Below, piece by piece: positions 8,156 to 17,500 of a stretch of 64,000 nucleotides of DNA. Source of the stretch: Streptomyces cyaneus. Lineage in GTDB: Bacteria; Actinomycetota; Actinomycetes; Streptomycetales; Streptomycetaceae. The position numbers and the translations under genes are program-made. Positions within the stretch are counted from its first letter, which is position 1. Every line of letters starts with the position of its first letter. The notes beneath the pieces were generated by a model, which worked only from the letters and a program-made list of their open reading frames with translations, did not search any database and had not been told where the DNA came from. The DNA is taken from contig NZ_RQJW01000011.1 of the NCBI RefSeq assembly GCF_004028635.1, positions 62,001-126,000 of the forward strand, in the 5' to 3' direction.

Positions 8156-10480
8156 ATGAGCCCCACCCGTCGGTCCGTCTTACTCGCGGCGGCGCTCATG
8201 ACCGCGGCCGCTCCCGCCGCCCGCGCCGCCGCCGGCCCCGCCCCCGACCCCTACGACACCCTCCGCCTGCGCTGGCTCGACATCGCCCTCGGCGCCGACT
8301 ACGACCCGACGGCGGCGCCGTACGCCTCCCGGCTCGCCGAAACCGGCACCCTCGCCCGCGGCTTCCAGGCCACCATGGCCCCCACCCCCACCTCCCTGTG
8401 GCCCGGCCGCCCCTACGACCCGCCCGCCGGCATCACCCAGAGCTACAGCCGCCTGTGGACGATGACCCAGGCCTACGCCCAGCCCGGCACCGGCTCCACC
8501 GCCGACCCGGCACTCCTCGCCGACGTCCTGCGCGGCCTCGACCACCTCTCCGCCACGATCTACAACCCCTCCACCACCCGCTACGGCAACTGGTGGGAAT
8601 GGCAGATCGGCAGCCCACGCCTGCTGATGGACATCACGGCCGCCCTGTACGACCACCTCACCGCGGCACAGATCGGCGCCGCCTGCGCGGCCGTCGACCA
8701 CTTCATCCCGGACGCGATGCTGACGGACTACTCCGGCACCTCCACCGGCGCCAACCGCGTCGACCTGTGCCGCAGCGTCGCCCTGCGCGGCATCCTCGGC
8801 CAGGCCCCGGCGAAGATCGCGCTCGCCCGCGACGCCCTCTCCCCGGTCTTCCCGTACGTCACGAAGGGCGACGGCCTCTACGCCGACGGCTCGTTCGTCC
8901 AGCACACCTGGGTCGCCTACTCCGGCACCTACGGCCAGGTCCTCCTCGACGGCCTCGGCCGCCTCTTCGCCCTGCTCGCCGGATCCGAGTGGGAGGTGAC
9001 CGACCCCAACAGGCAGATCGTCCTCGACAGCGTCGAGCGTGCATACGCGCCCCTCATCCACGACGGGTTGGTGATGGACAGCGTCAACGGCCGTGCCATC
9101 AGCCGCGGTTACCTCAAGAGCGACGAGCGGCACGTCATGCGCAGCGACCACTATCACGGGCAAGGGATCATTGCCGCCGTCGCCCTGCTCGCGGGCGGTG
9201 CGAGCGCGGCGGAACGCGAGCGCTGGTACGGCCGCATCAAGGGATGGATCGAACGGGACACCGTCACCCCGATCTTGACGGCTCGTCAGTTCGGGGTCGC
9301 CGACCTCGCCCGACTGCATGCCGTCGCCGAGTCACCGGTCCCCGCCGCACCCGAGCCCACTGGCCATCACCTCTTCGCCGCGATGGACCGGGCGGTGCAT
9401 CGCCGCCCCCGCTTCGTCGCGAACATCGCCATGGCCTGCGACCGCATCGCGTACTACGAGTGCGGCAACGGCGAGAACCCGCGCGGCTGGCACACCGGCG
9501 CCGGAATGCTCTCCTGGTGGGCGCAGGGCCTCGGGGGCCGGGCCGATCAGTACACAGACTGGTACTGGCCGACCGTCGACTGGTACCGGCTCCCCGGCAC
9601 GACCGTCTCCACGCGCCGCCTCCCCGACAAGGCCGGCGGCGAGTGGGGCGAGCCCAAGCCCGACGTGCGGTGGGTCGGCGGAACGACGGACGGCGAGTAC
9701 GCGGCGATCGGGCAGCACCTGAAGGGGCTGGGGTCGACGCTCGAAGCCCGTAAGTCGTGGTTCTGCGTCGAGGACGCCGTGATCTGCCTCGGGGCCGGCA
9801 TCACCTGCACCGACGGCGTCCCCGTCGAGACCGTCGTCGACAACCGCAACCTGGGGGAGGGCGGCACCCAGGCCCTCGTACGCGGCCCGGGCTGGGCGCA
9901 CCTGGAGGGCCACGGCGGCTGGGTGGTGCCGTACGGCGATCTGCGCACCCTGCGCGAGGACCGCACCGGCGCCTGGGCCGACATCAACACCACCAGTACG
10001 ACGGAGCGCCGCACCCGCCGCTGGCAGACCCTCTGGCTGGACCACGGCACGGACCCGACGGACGCGACCTACGTCTACGTGCTCATGCCCGGCGCCGACC
10101 GGCACGAGGTGGCGGCCCGGGCCGCGCAAGGCGCCCGCCGGCTGTCGGTCCTCGCCAACGACCGTGCGCGCCAGGCGGTGCGCGTCCCCTCCCTGGGCCT
10201 GATGGCGGCCAACTTCTGGGAGCCGGGCACGGCGGGCCCGCTTACCGCCTCCGCCGGCGCGAGTGTGCTGCTCCGCCGCCGGGGCCGTACCGCTACGCTC
10301 TGCGTGAGCGAGCCGCCGCGCACGGGCCGGCCGCTGGAGATCACCTGGGATCACCCCGTACGCCGGGTCCTGCATGCCGACGACACGGTCGAGATCCTCG
10401 CGACGGGCCGCCGACTGCGCCTGCGTGTCACTCCGGGGGTGGTATGTGCGACCCACCGATGTGAGGTGGCTCTCGGCTGA
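8156..10480 (+). CDS. Secreted polysaccharide lyase family 8 (hyaluronate/chondroitin/xanthan lyase type)
   Basis: The ATG at 8156 is chosen because GGAAG lies 7 nt upstream and the product then opens with a twin-arginine-like signal (MSPTRRSVLLAAAL) cleaved after ~residue 25. The 774-residue protein has the PL8 alpha/alpha toroid. Markers are NWWEWQIGSPR near the substrate cleft, the catalytic Asn in TGANRVDL, and His and Tyr in FVQHTWVAYSGTYG. An Arg is in NGRAISR, and ENPRGWHTGAGM comes later. A C-terminal beta-sandwich half follows. The enzyme cleaves acidic polysaccharides by beta-elimination outside the cell. The substrate cannot be told from sequence. Longer in-frame starts at 8102 and 8120 would spoil the signal peptide. 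Confidence 0.9.
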   Translation: MSPTRRSVLLAAALMTAAAPAARAAAGPAPDPYDTLRLRWLDIALGADYDPTAAPYASRLAETGTLARGFQATMAPTPTSLWPGRPYDPPAGITQSYSRLWTMTQAYAQPGTGSTADPALLADVLRGLDHLSATIYNPSTTRYGNWWEWQIGSPRLLMDITAALYDHLTAAQIGAACAAVDHFIPDAMLTDYSGTSTGANRVDLCRSVALRGILGQAPAKIALARDALSPVFPYVTKGDGLYADGSFVQHTWVAYSGTYGQVLLDGLGRLFALLAGSEWEVTDPNRQIVLDSVERAYAPLIHDGLVMDSVNGRAISRGYLKSDERHVMRSDHYHGQGIIAAVALLAGGASAAERERWYGRIKGWIERDTVTPILTARQFGVADLARLHAVAESPVPAAPEPTGHHLFAAMDRAVHRRPRFVANIAMACDRIAYYECGNGENPRGWHTGAGMLSWWAQGLGGRADQYTDWYWPTVDWYRLPGTTVSTRRLPDKAGGEWGEPKPDVRWVGGTTDGEYAAIGQHLKGLGSTLEARKSWFCVEDAVICLGAGITCTDGVPVETVVDNRNLGEGGTQALVRGPGWAHLEGHGGWVVPYGDLRTLREDRTGAWADINTTSTTERRTRRWQTLWLDHGTDPTDATYVYVLMPGADRHEVAARAAQGARRLSVLANDRARQAVRVPSLGLMAANFWEPGTAGPLTASAGASVLLRRRGRTATLCVSEPPRTGRPLEITWDHPVRRVLHADDTVEILATGRRLRLRVTPGVVCATHRCEVALG

Positions 10481-10622
10481 CGACTTTGTGCGACCCCAAC
10501 AACGCGGACGCCCTCTGAGCAGTCGGAAAGGCTGCATGCCGTGATGGTTCTGTTCAGTGGTACCAGGAAAACGCTCCGGAGACTGTACGGAGTCAACGGC
10601 TCGCTTTCCTTCGTGTCCTTCG
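10481..10622. other. Intergenic stretch before accB
   Basis: No ORF with coding character was found. A weak dyad (CTCCG/CGGAG) is near 10574-10592. There is no clear terminator for the lyase gene. Confidence 0.4.
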
Positions 10623-10628
10623 TAAGGT
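10623..10628 (+). promoter_or_regulatory. Candidate -10 box TAAGGT of leaderless accB mRNA
   Basis: TAAGGT lies exactly 6 nt upstream of the accB ATG (10635). The AAGG inside it is also the only Shine-Dalgarno-like sequence, so either reading is possible. No -35 match is seen. Confidence 0.35.
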
Positions 10629-10634
10629 CGCTAC

Positions 10635-12218
10635 ATGACCGTTTTGGATGAGGCACCGGGTGAGCCGATCGACGCCCGCGGGCGGACGGCCGAGCTGCAC
10701 GAGATCCGTGCGCAGGCGCTGGCCGGCCCGAGCGAGAAGGCGACCGCGGCGCAGCACGCCAAGGGCAAGCTGACGGCCCGGGAGCGGATCGAGCTGCTCC
10801 TGGACCCGGGTTCCTTCCGGGAGGTCGAGCAGCTGCGCCGGCACCGCGCGGTCGGGTTCGGCCTGGAGGCCAAGAAGCCGTACACCGACGGTGTCATCAC
10901 CGGCTGGGGCACGGTGGAGGGTCGCACGGTCTTCGTCTACGCGCACGACTTCCGCATCTTCGGCGGCGCGTTGGGCGAGGCCCACGCCACGAAGATCCAC
11001 AAGATCATGGACATGGCCATCGCGGCGGGCGCGCCGCTGGTCTCCCTGAACGACGGCGCGGGCGCCCGTATCCAGGAGGGCGTCTCCGCGCTCGCCGGTT
11101 ACGGCGGCATCTTCCAGCGCAACACCAAGGCGAGCGGTGTCATCCCGCAGATCTCGGTCATGCTCGGCCCGTGCGCGGGCGGCGCGGCCTACTCGCCCGC
11201 CCTGACGGACTTCGTGTTCATGGTCCGCGAGACGTCGCAGATGTTCATCACCGGCCCGGACGTGGTCAAGGCGGTGACGGGCGAGGAGATCACCCAGAAC
11301 GGTCTCGGCGGCGCGGACGTGCACGCGGAGACGAGCGGCGTCTGCCACTTCGCGTACGACGACGAGGAGACGTGCATCGCCGAGGTGCGTTACCTCCTCT
11401 CGCTGCTCCCGCAGAACAACCGTGAGAACCCGCCCCGGGTGGAGCCCACGGACGCCGCCGACCGCCGGTCGGACGTCCTGCTGGACCTGGTCCCGGCGGA
11501 CGGCAACCGGCCGTACGACATGGCGAAGGTCATCGAGGAGATCGTCGACGACGGCGAGTACCTCGAGGTCCACGAGCGCTGGGCGCGCAACATCATCTGT
11601 GCGCTGGCCCGGCTGGACGGCCAGGTGGTCGGCATCGTGGCCAACCAGCCGCAGTCCCTCGCCGGCGTCCTGGACATCGAGGCATCGGAAAAAGCTGCGC
11701 GCTTTGTCCAGATGTGTGACGCTTTTAACATCCCGATCGTCACTTTCCTGGACGTCCCCGGGTTCCTCCCGGGCGTCGACCAGGAGCACGGCGGCATCAT
11801 CCGCCACGGCGCGAAGCTCCTCTACGCCTACTGCAACGCGACCGTGCCGCGGATCTCGCTGATCCTGCGCAAGGCGTACGGAGGCGCCTACATCGTCATG
11901 GACAGCCAGTCCATCGGCGCGGACCTCACCTACGCCTGGCCGACGAACGAGATCGCCGTCATGGGCGCGGAAGGTGCGGCCAACGTCATCTTCCGTCGGC
12001 AGATCGCCGAGGCCGAGGACCCCGAGGCCATGCGGGCCCGCATGGTCAAGGAGTACAAGTCCGAGCTCATGCACCCCTACTACGCGGCCGAGCGCGGCCT
12101 GGTGGACGACGTGATCGACCCCGCGGAGACCCGCGAAGTCCTCGTCCGTTCCCTGGCGATGCTCCAGACCAAGCACGCCGACCTGCCGTCCCGCAAGCAC
12201 GGCAACCCCCCGCAGTAA
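10635..12218 (+). CDS. accB: Acyl-CoA carboxylase carboxyltransferase (beta) subunit AccB
   Basis: The 527-residue protein is the carboxyltransferase of the acetyl/propionyl-CoA carboxylase complex that makes malonyl- and methylmalonyl-CoA for fatty acids and polyketides. Two crotonase-fold halves are visible. The N half has FRIFGGALGEAHATKIHK, GAGARIQEGV and MLGPCAGGAAYSPAL. The C half has GFLPGVDQEHGGIIRHGAKLL and GAEGAANVIFRR. The specificity residue in GGAYIVM is Ile420, the residue reported for S. coelicolor AccB (PccB has Asp at the equivalent site). This favours AccB over PccB. accE follows 57 nt downstream. The biotinylated alpha subunit is encoded elsewhere. Confidence 0.95.
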   Translation: MTVLDEAPGEPIDARGRTAELHEIRAQALAGPSEKATAAQHAKGKLTARERIELLLDPGSFREVEQLRRHRAVGFGLEAKKPYTDGVITGWGTVEGRTVFVYAHDFRIFGGALGEAHATKIHKIMDMAIAAGAPLVSLNDGAGARIQEGVSALAGYGGIFQRNTKASGVIPQISVMLGPCAGGAAYSPALTDFVFMVRETSQMFITGPDVVKAVTGEEITQNGLGGADVHAETSGVCHFAYDDEETCIAEVRYLLSLLPQNNRENPPRVEPTDAADRRSDVLLDLVPADGNRPYDMAKVIEEIVDDGEYLEVHERWARNIICALARLDGQVVGIVANQPQSLAGVLDIEASEKAARFVQMCDAFNIPIVTFLDVPGFLPGVDQEHGGIIRHGAKLLYAYCNATVPRISLILRKAYGGAYIVMDSQSIGADLTYAWPTNEIAVMGAEGAANVIFRRQIAEAEDPEAMRARMVKEYKSELMHPYYAAERGLVDDVIDPAETREVLVRSLAMLQTKHADLPSRKHGNPPQ

Positions 12219-12275
12219 CCCAGCGGATCCTTCGCGGTACCCCCGCGGAAACCTCTCTCACGGAGACTGTGACCT

Positions 12276-12470
12276 ATGAACTCCCCTGACATCCGCGTCG
12301 AGAAGGGCCACGCCGAGCCCGAGGAAGTCGCGGCCATCACCGCGATCCTCCTCGCCCGCGCCGCCGCCCAGCCGTCCGACCCCACCCCGGCCCACCGCGG
12401 CCGCGCCAAGGCCGGCTGGCGTCGCCTGGAGCGCGAGCCGGGCTTCCGGGCACCGCACAGCTGGCGCTGA
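12276..12470 (+). CDS. accE: Acyl-CoA carboxylase epsilon subunit AccE
   Basis: The 64-residue protein is rich in Ala, Arg and Glu. It has the epsilon-subunit pattern: a short helix (PEEVAAITAILLARAA), a Pro-Thr linker and the terminal RAKAGWRRLEREPGFRAPHSW. Epsilon subunits are found only in actinobacterial carboxylases, where they raise the activity of the alpha-beta complex. Its place directly after accB matches the S. coelicolor pair. Expression is probably from the accB promoter, ending at the hairpin 19 nt downstream. Confidence 0.92.
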   Translation: MNSPDIRVEKGHAEPEEVAAITAILLARAAAQPSDPTPAHRGRAKAGWRRLEREPGFRAPHSWR

Positions 12471-12488
12471 CTGCCGCAACGCGCTTAC

Positions 12489-12521
12489 GGCCCCGCTCTC
12501 CGCTACCTGGAGGGCGGGGCC
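12489..12521 (+). terminator. Terminator of the accB-accE operon
   Basis: GGCCCCGC (12489-12496) and GCGGGGCC (12514-12521) form an 8-bp GC stem 19 nt after the accE stop. Confidence 0.65.
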
Positions 12522-12839
12522 GCTGCGTGGCGTCGGTCGGATGGTGACCGGCCGGCAATCGGCCTACAGGATCCGCCACTTGATGCCGCAGCACCCGGCC
12601 TGAGGGGCCAGTCCCGCCCAAGTCGCTCACATCGGGGCGCAACAGCGGCAGAGAGCGTCCTCCAGGCCCTCCCGCGCGGCCCCCGTGTGCCATCCGTCCC
12701 CGGGGCCCGCAGCCTCACGTACGCCACCGACAGCCGCGCCTACGCCTCGAAGACCGGCGGCTCCCGCACGATCCGCCGGACCGCCGCACCAACTCGGCCA
12801 TCGGCAACCGGCGTTCCTGCTCCCGCCGCAGAAAATGCT
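12522..12839. other. Intergenic stretch without supported gene
   Basis: About 320 bases lie between the accE terminator and the conservon terminator. All frames here give Arg/Pro-rich shadow translations with no start and ribosome-site pair that I trust. It may be relic sequence. Confidence 0.4.
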
Positions 12840-12877
12840 GCGGCCCCCGTCCCTCCCACAGGAGGAACGAGGGCCGC
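12840..12877. terminator. Long hairpin at the 3' end of conservon I
   Basis: GCGGCCCCCGTCCCTCC (12840-12856) pairs with GGAGGAACGAGGGCCGC (12861-12877) over 17 positions with two mismatches or wobbles, around a CACA loop. It lies 38 nt past the cvnD stop on the minus strand. Confidence 0.75.
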
Positions 12878-12914
12878 AAGCGAAACGTGCCGAAGACCGC
12901 CGCCGGAGAGCCGA

Positions 12915-13496
12915 CTACCGCAGCCGCGCCATCAGCGCGTGCTCCACCAGCGTGATCAGCGCCGACTTGGCGTCCGCGCGGTGGCGGGCGTCCGTCGTGA
13001 TGATCGGGGTGTCCGGACCGATCTGGAGGGCCTCACGGACCTCGTCCGGGTTGTACGGCTGGTTGCCGTCGAAGCCGTTCAGTGCGATCACGAAGGGCAG
13101 CCCGCTGTTCTCGAAGTAGTCGACCGCGGGGAAGCAGTCGGCGAGACGGCGGGTGTCGACCAGGACGATGGCGCCGATCGCGCCACGCACCAGGTCGTCC
13201 CACATGAACCAGAAGCGGTCCTGGCCGGGCGTACCGAAGAGGTACAGGATCAGGTCCTGGTCCAGGGTGATGCGACCGAAGTCCATGGCGACCGTCGTGG
13301 TCGTCTTGTCTCCGGTGTGGGTGAGGTCGTCGATGCCCGCCGACGCGGAAGTCATCACGGCCTCTGTGCGCAGCGGGTTGATCTCCGAGACGGCGCCGAC
13401 GAACGTGGTCTTGCCCACGCCGAAGCCGCCCGCCACCACGATCTTCGCGGAGGTGGTGGAGCGGGAAGGACCGCCGCTAGAGCTTGCGAAGTCCAC
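12915..13496 (-). CDS. cvnD: CvnD: conservon GTP-binding protein (MglA/Ras-like), conservon I
   Basis: The 193-residue small GTPase starts at the GTG at 13496, overlapping the cvnC stop by 20 nt (translational coupling). Nucleotide motifs are the P loop GGFGVGKTT (~23-31), the G3 region FGTPGQDRFWFMWDD and the G4-like ALNGFDG. There is no C-terminal lipidation motif. In conservons the GTPase works with the roadblock protein CvnB under the membrane sensor CvnA, an arrangement compared with eukaryotic G-protein signalling. It is nearly identical to the second CvnD at 18224. By recalled synteny this set corresponds to S. coelicolor cvn2. Confidence 0.93.
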   Translation of the reverse strand: MDFASSSGGPSRSTTSAKIVVAGGFGVGKTTFVGAVSEINPLRTEAVMTSASAGIDDLTHTGDKTTTTVAMDFGRITLDQDLILYLFGTPGQDRFWFMWDDLVRGAIGAIVLVDTRRLADCFPAVDYFENSGLPFVIALNGFDGNQPYNPDEVREALQIGPDTPIITTDARHRADAKSALITLVEHALMARLR

Positions 13497-14049
13497 TGAG
13501 CACCCTTTCGAGCAGTGTCACGTCTGGCTGGCCGCCGGCGTTCTCGTCGCCGCCGGGCTGATGGATGGCGACCAGGCCCGCCTCCGCCAAGTCGGCGACG
13601 AGGATCCTGGCCACGCCGAGAGGGATCGTCAGGAGGGCGGAGACTTCCGCCACCGACTTGATCTCGCGGCAGAGGTTGCAGATCCGCTGATGCTCGGGCA
13701 GCTGGCCCTGCATCTGGTGCGGCTGCGCGGTGGTGTGCACCAGCGCCTCGATGGCGAGCTGGTAGCGCGGGCGCGTCCGGCCGCCGGTCATGGCGTACGG
13801 GCGCACCAGGGGGTTGTTCGACGAGCCGGCGGGCGCGGGCTCAGGGGCGCGTCGCTGCGGCTGCACCGGCTGGATACGCGGCGCCGGCGGCTGGTCGTAC
13901 GGCGAGGGGCCGGGGCCCTGGGGGGCGTACGGCTGCCGCTGGCTCGGCTGGGAGGGGAAGTTGTACCGGTTCTGGGAACCGTCGCCGTGCCCCTGGGCAG
14001 GGCCGTACGACCAGTTGCCCGATGACGAACCGTCTGGGGGTGTTGCCAC
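13477..14049 (-). CDS. cvnC: CvnC: DUF742 protein, conservon I
   Basis: The GTG at 14049 is preferred because a strong purine-rich GGAGGAGGAG tract stands directly upstream. The 190-residue product has a disordered Pro/Gln/Ser-rich N-terminal third and then the DUF742 core (LVRPYAMTGGRTRPRY, LPEHQRICNLCREIKSVAEV, GVARILVADLAEAGLV). The core looks like a winged-helix fold and ends VLSGLRKL. DUF742 proteins are the third conserved conservon component; the biochemical role is uncertain. The Cys-x-x-Cys in ICNLC could bind metal. It overlaps cvnD by 20 nt. Confidence 0.93.
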   Translation of the reverse strand: MATPPDGSSSGNWSYGPAQGHGDGSQNRYNFPSQPSQRQPYAPQGPGPSPYDQPPAPRIQPVQPQRRAPEPAPAGSSNNPLVRPYAMTGGRTRPRYQLAIEALVHTTAQPHQMQGQLPEHQRICNLCREIKSVAEVSALLTIPLGVARILVADLAEAGLVAIHQPGGDENAGGQPDVTLLERVLSGLRKL

Positions 14050-14144
14050 TTTCTCTCCTCCTCCGACTGTGCCTGGCACCCATCATGTGGAGCCGCGTCC
14101 CGAAACCTTACGGCCACGGGACGCCAAAACGCACCGACTGTCTG

Positions 14145-14567
14145 TTAGTTGAGCAGGCTGCCTTGGAGCTCCGCACGAAGATCCGGCGTCAGGACGGTAC
14201 CGGCACGGTCGACCAGAAGCGCCATCTCGTACCCAATGAGGCCGATGTCCGCCTCCGGGTGTGCGAGGACCGCGAGTGACGAACCGTCGGAGATGGACAT
14301 GATGAACAGGAATCCCCGCTCCATCTCCACAACCGTCTGGTTCACGCTGCCACCCTCGAAGATGCGGGAGGCGCCTGCCGTCAGAGACGTCAGACCGGAG
14401 GCGACGGCCGCGAGCTGGTCGGCGCGATCGCGCGGGAAGCCTTCGGACATCGCCAGAAGGAGTCCGTCGGCGGAGACCACCACCGTGTGCGACACCCCGG
14501 GGGTGTTGTCCACGAAGTTGGTGATCAACCAGTTCAGGTTCTGTGCCGCCTGGCTCATCGGGCTCAC
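14145..14567 (-). CDS. cvnB: CvnB: roadblock/LC7 protein, conservon I
   Basis: The 140-residue roadblock-fold protein contains LNWLITNFVDNTPGVSHTVV, then the ADGLLLAMSEGFPRDRADQLAAV block and FIMSISDGSSLAVLAHPEADIG. The GTG at 14567 is chosen because AGGAGC (14574-14579) is 6 nt upstream. It begins one base after the cvnA stop, so the two are coupled. Roadblock proteins regulate GTPases as MglB does for MglA, and CvnB is expected to act on CvnD. Confidence 0.93.
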   Translation of the reverse strand: MSPMSQAAQNLNWLITNFVDNTPGVSHTVVVSADGLLLAMSEGFPRDRADQLAAVASGLTSLTAGASRIFEGGSVNQTVVEMERGFLFIMSISDGSSLAVLAHPEADIGLIGYEMALLVDRAGTVLTPDLRAELQGSLLN

Positions 14568-14568
14568 A

Positions 14569-17500
14569 CTAACGCTCCTGGTTGTAGGTGCTGTCAGGAC
14601 CACTGTGTTGATTCCTAGTGGCCTGGCCGTTCGTTTCGCTTCCCGCGCTGCGTCCCCGCTGGACACCGCGGCGCAGGTTGCTCAGCCTGCCCCGGACGTC
14701 CTCGGGAGCGCGGGAGATCTGTGGACCTCCCTGGGGGGTGGTCTCGGCGGCTCCCTCGACCAGGTTGGCCTTGGGTACCCGCCGCGGCAGGCCGGAGGAG
14801 GTCACCCCGCCCGCCTTGGGCTTCCGGAGCTGCGCGGCCTGCTGCCAGCGGTCGTCGTTCGCCGAACGCCAGCTGCTGTCGCCGTTGCTCTCCGGCGTGG
14901 GGGCCGGTGACTCCTGCCGCGCCGGCCGGGCGCCGTTGGCGCCGCTCGCGCCGGATCCGCGGCGGGGGAGCCCGGCGTCGGTCAGTGCGTGGGCGGCGGA
15001 GGAGGCCGGTCCCGGACGGTCGAAGCCTACGCGGTCGCGCTCGTTCGAGTCATCGGCCTGCGCAGATTCCGTTTCCGGAGCGTACTGGTCCTGATACCCG
15101 TTGCGATAGCCGTTCGACTGCGGCTGCTGCGGCCAGTCGTCCTGGTGACGACGTTGCTCGAAGGCCGGGAAGGTCTCCGGGGCCGAGGCGCTCGCGGCCG
15201 CGGGCTCCTCACGGGGCGCCTCCGGATACGAGGGCTCGGGGTAGCCGCCGCCCGACGAGAAGGTGTCGTTCTGCTGCAGACCGCCGTTCGGCGCGTAGTA
15301 CGTGTCGTCGTACGACGGCCGCTGCTGCTCCTCGTACGGCGTCTGCCGCTGCTCCTCGTACGACTGGCGCTGCTCGTCGTACGACGGCTGCGGGTCGTAC
15401 CCGCCGCGCTGCTCGGGGAAGCCGCTCTGGCCGTCGTAGGACGGCTGACCGGTGAAGTCGTCGTACGCGGGTGCCTCAGGGGTCTCCTGACCGGGCTGCT
15501 GGCCGTGGCTCTGGGCCTCCAGGGCCGCACGGCGCTCCTCGCGCATCAGGGAACGGCCGACGGGGTCCAGCTCGCGGATGTCGTCCGGGACCTCGGTGTA
15601 GCGGCTGTCGTCGAAGCCGAGCTCCGCGGCCGTACGCATCGGCACCTGGTTGAAGTTCTCACCCTGGAAGTGCGTCTCCGGGATGATCTGCGAGACGGTG
15701 AACTCGTCGGCGGCCGGCTGCTGCTCGCCGCCACCGCCGTGGGTGATCGCGTCCGGCAGCATGACCAGCGAGGTGGTGCCGGCCTGCTCGCCGGAGGGGC
15801 GCAGCTGGACGCGGATGCCATGCCGGTCGGACAGCCGGCCGACCACGAACAGGCCCATGCGCTGGGAGATCGCGGCGTCCACGGTCGGCGGGTTGGCCAG
15901 CTTGTGGTTGATGTCCGCGAAGTCCTCGGCGGTGAGGCCGATGCCCTTGTCGTGGATCTCGATCATGACCCGGCCGTCGGGGAGACGGGTGGCGGTCACG
16001 CGGACCTTGGTCTGCGGGGAGGAGAACGTCGTCGCGTTCTCCAGCAGCTCGGCGAGCAGGTGCACGAGGTCGGTCACGGCGCGGCCGTGGATCTCGGCCT
16101 CCGGGACGCCCGACAGCTCGATGCGCTCGTACTGCTCCACCTCGGAGGAGGCGGCGCGCAGCACGTCGACCAGCGGGACCGGCTGGTCCCAGCGGCGGCC
16201 GGGCTCCTCGCCGGCGAGGACGAGGAGGTTCTCGCCGTTGCGGCGCATACGGGTCGCGAGGTGGTCCAGGCGGAAGAGGTTCTCCAGCTGGTCCGGATCG
16301 GCCTCGTTGTTCTCCAGGTCGGTGATCAGGGTCAGCTGGCCCTCGATCAGCGACTGGTTGCGGCGCGAGAGGTTGGTGAAGATCGCGTTGATGTTGCCCC
16401 GCAGCAGGGCCTGCTCGGCGGCGAGCCGGACGGCCTCGCGGTGGACCTGGTCGAAGGCGCGGGCGACCTCGCCGATCTCGTCGCGGGTGTTGATCGGGAT
16501 GGGCTGGACGCGGGTGTCCACGCGGCCCGGGTCGGTGCGCGAGAGCTGGTCGACCAGCATCGGCAGGCGCTGCTCGGCGATGCCGAAGGCGGCGTTGCGC
16601 AGCTGGCGCATCGCACGGGACATCTGGCGGGCGACCATGCCGGCCAGGATGAACGCGGCGAGCAGGGCGACCACGACGGCGGCACCGGTGATGAGGGCGT
16701 CGCGCTTGGCGTCGTCCGAGATGGCGGAGGCCTCGTTCACCGCCTTGTCGGCCAGGTCCGACTCGATCTGGCGGTACGCGTTGAACTTGAGGGTGTTGAC
16801 CGCCCACCAGTTCTGCGCGGTGACGCCCTTCTCGGCGAGTGCGGCGCGGGCGCTGGGGGCGGGGGACTCGAGGCCGACGAGGAGCTTGACCATGTTGGTC
16901 GGGTTGGCCGGCGGCGGGACGTAGTCAGGGTCCTTCGCCGCGGCCTCCTTGGCCATGGCCGCGCCCTCGGCCGTGATCTCCTTCTTGGCGTCCTCGAGCT
17001 TCTGCGCGTCGGCTTCGGTGCCACCGCCCTTGTACTCCTCGACGGCGATGCCTTCCAGGTAGGCGTACGAGGAGAGAGCGACCCGCTGGCTGGCGAAGCT
17101 GCTCACGGTGGGGCCGGGCTTGACGAGCAGGTGCATGCCGATGGAGCGCTGCAGCGACAGGGCCGCCTTGGTGAGCTCGATGGCGTAGACCGTGCGGCCG
17201 TAGGAGGTGATGTTGCCGGTGCCCAGACCGAGCTCGTTGGCGAACTCCGTCAGAGGGTGCGCGACCTCGACGTAGCCCTCTTCGGTCTGTACGCCGGTGA
17301 GCTTGTTGGTGTAGGCCGCCGCGCGCAGGTCGGCGAGCCCCGGCTCGGCATCTCGGAACAGCTTCAGACGGCGCTCCAGGCCCGGTTTCTGCGGCATGTT
17401 CTGCGCGGCGGCGTCGAACGCGTCGGCTGCCTTGTCCGTGTTGTCCCGGGCCGTGGTGACCGTCTCGTCGTCCTCGCCCTTGCCCTGCAGCAGCGGCGCT

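Noticed and set aside
12337-12693. 118-codon minus-strand frame across accE and the following gap
   Set aside because: It overlaps a recognised gene on the other strand and has Gly/Arg-biased composition with no motif.
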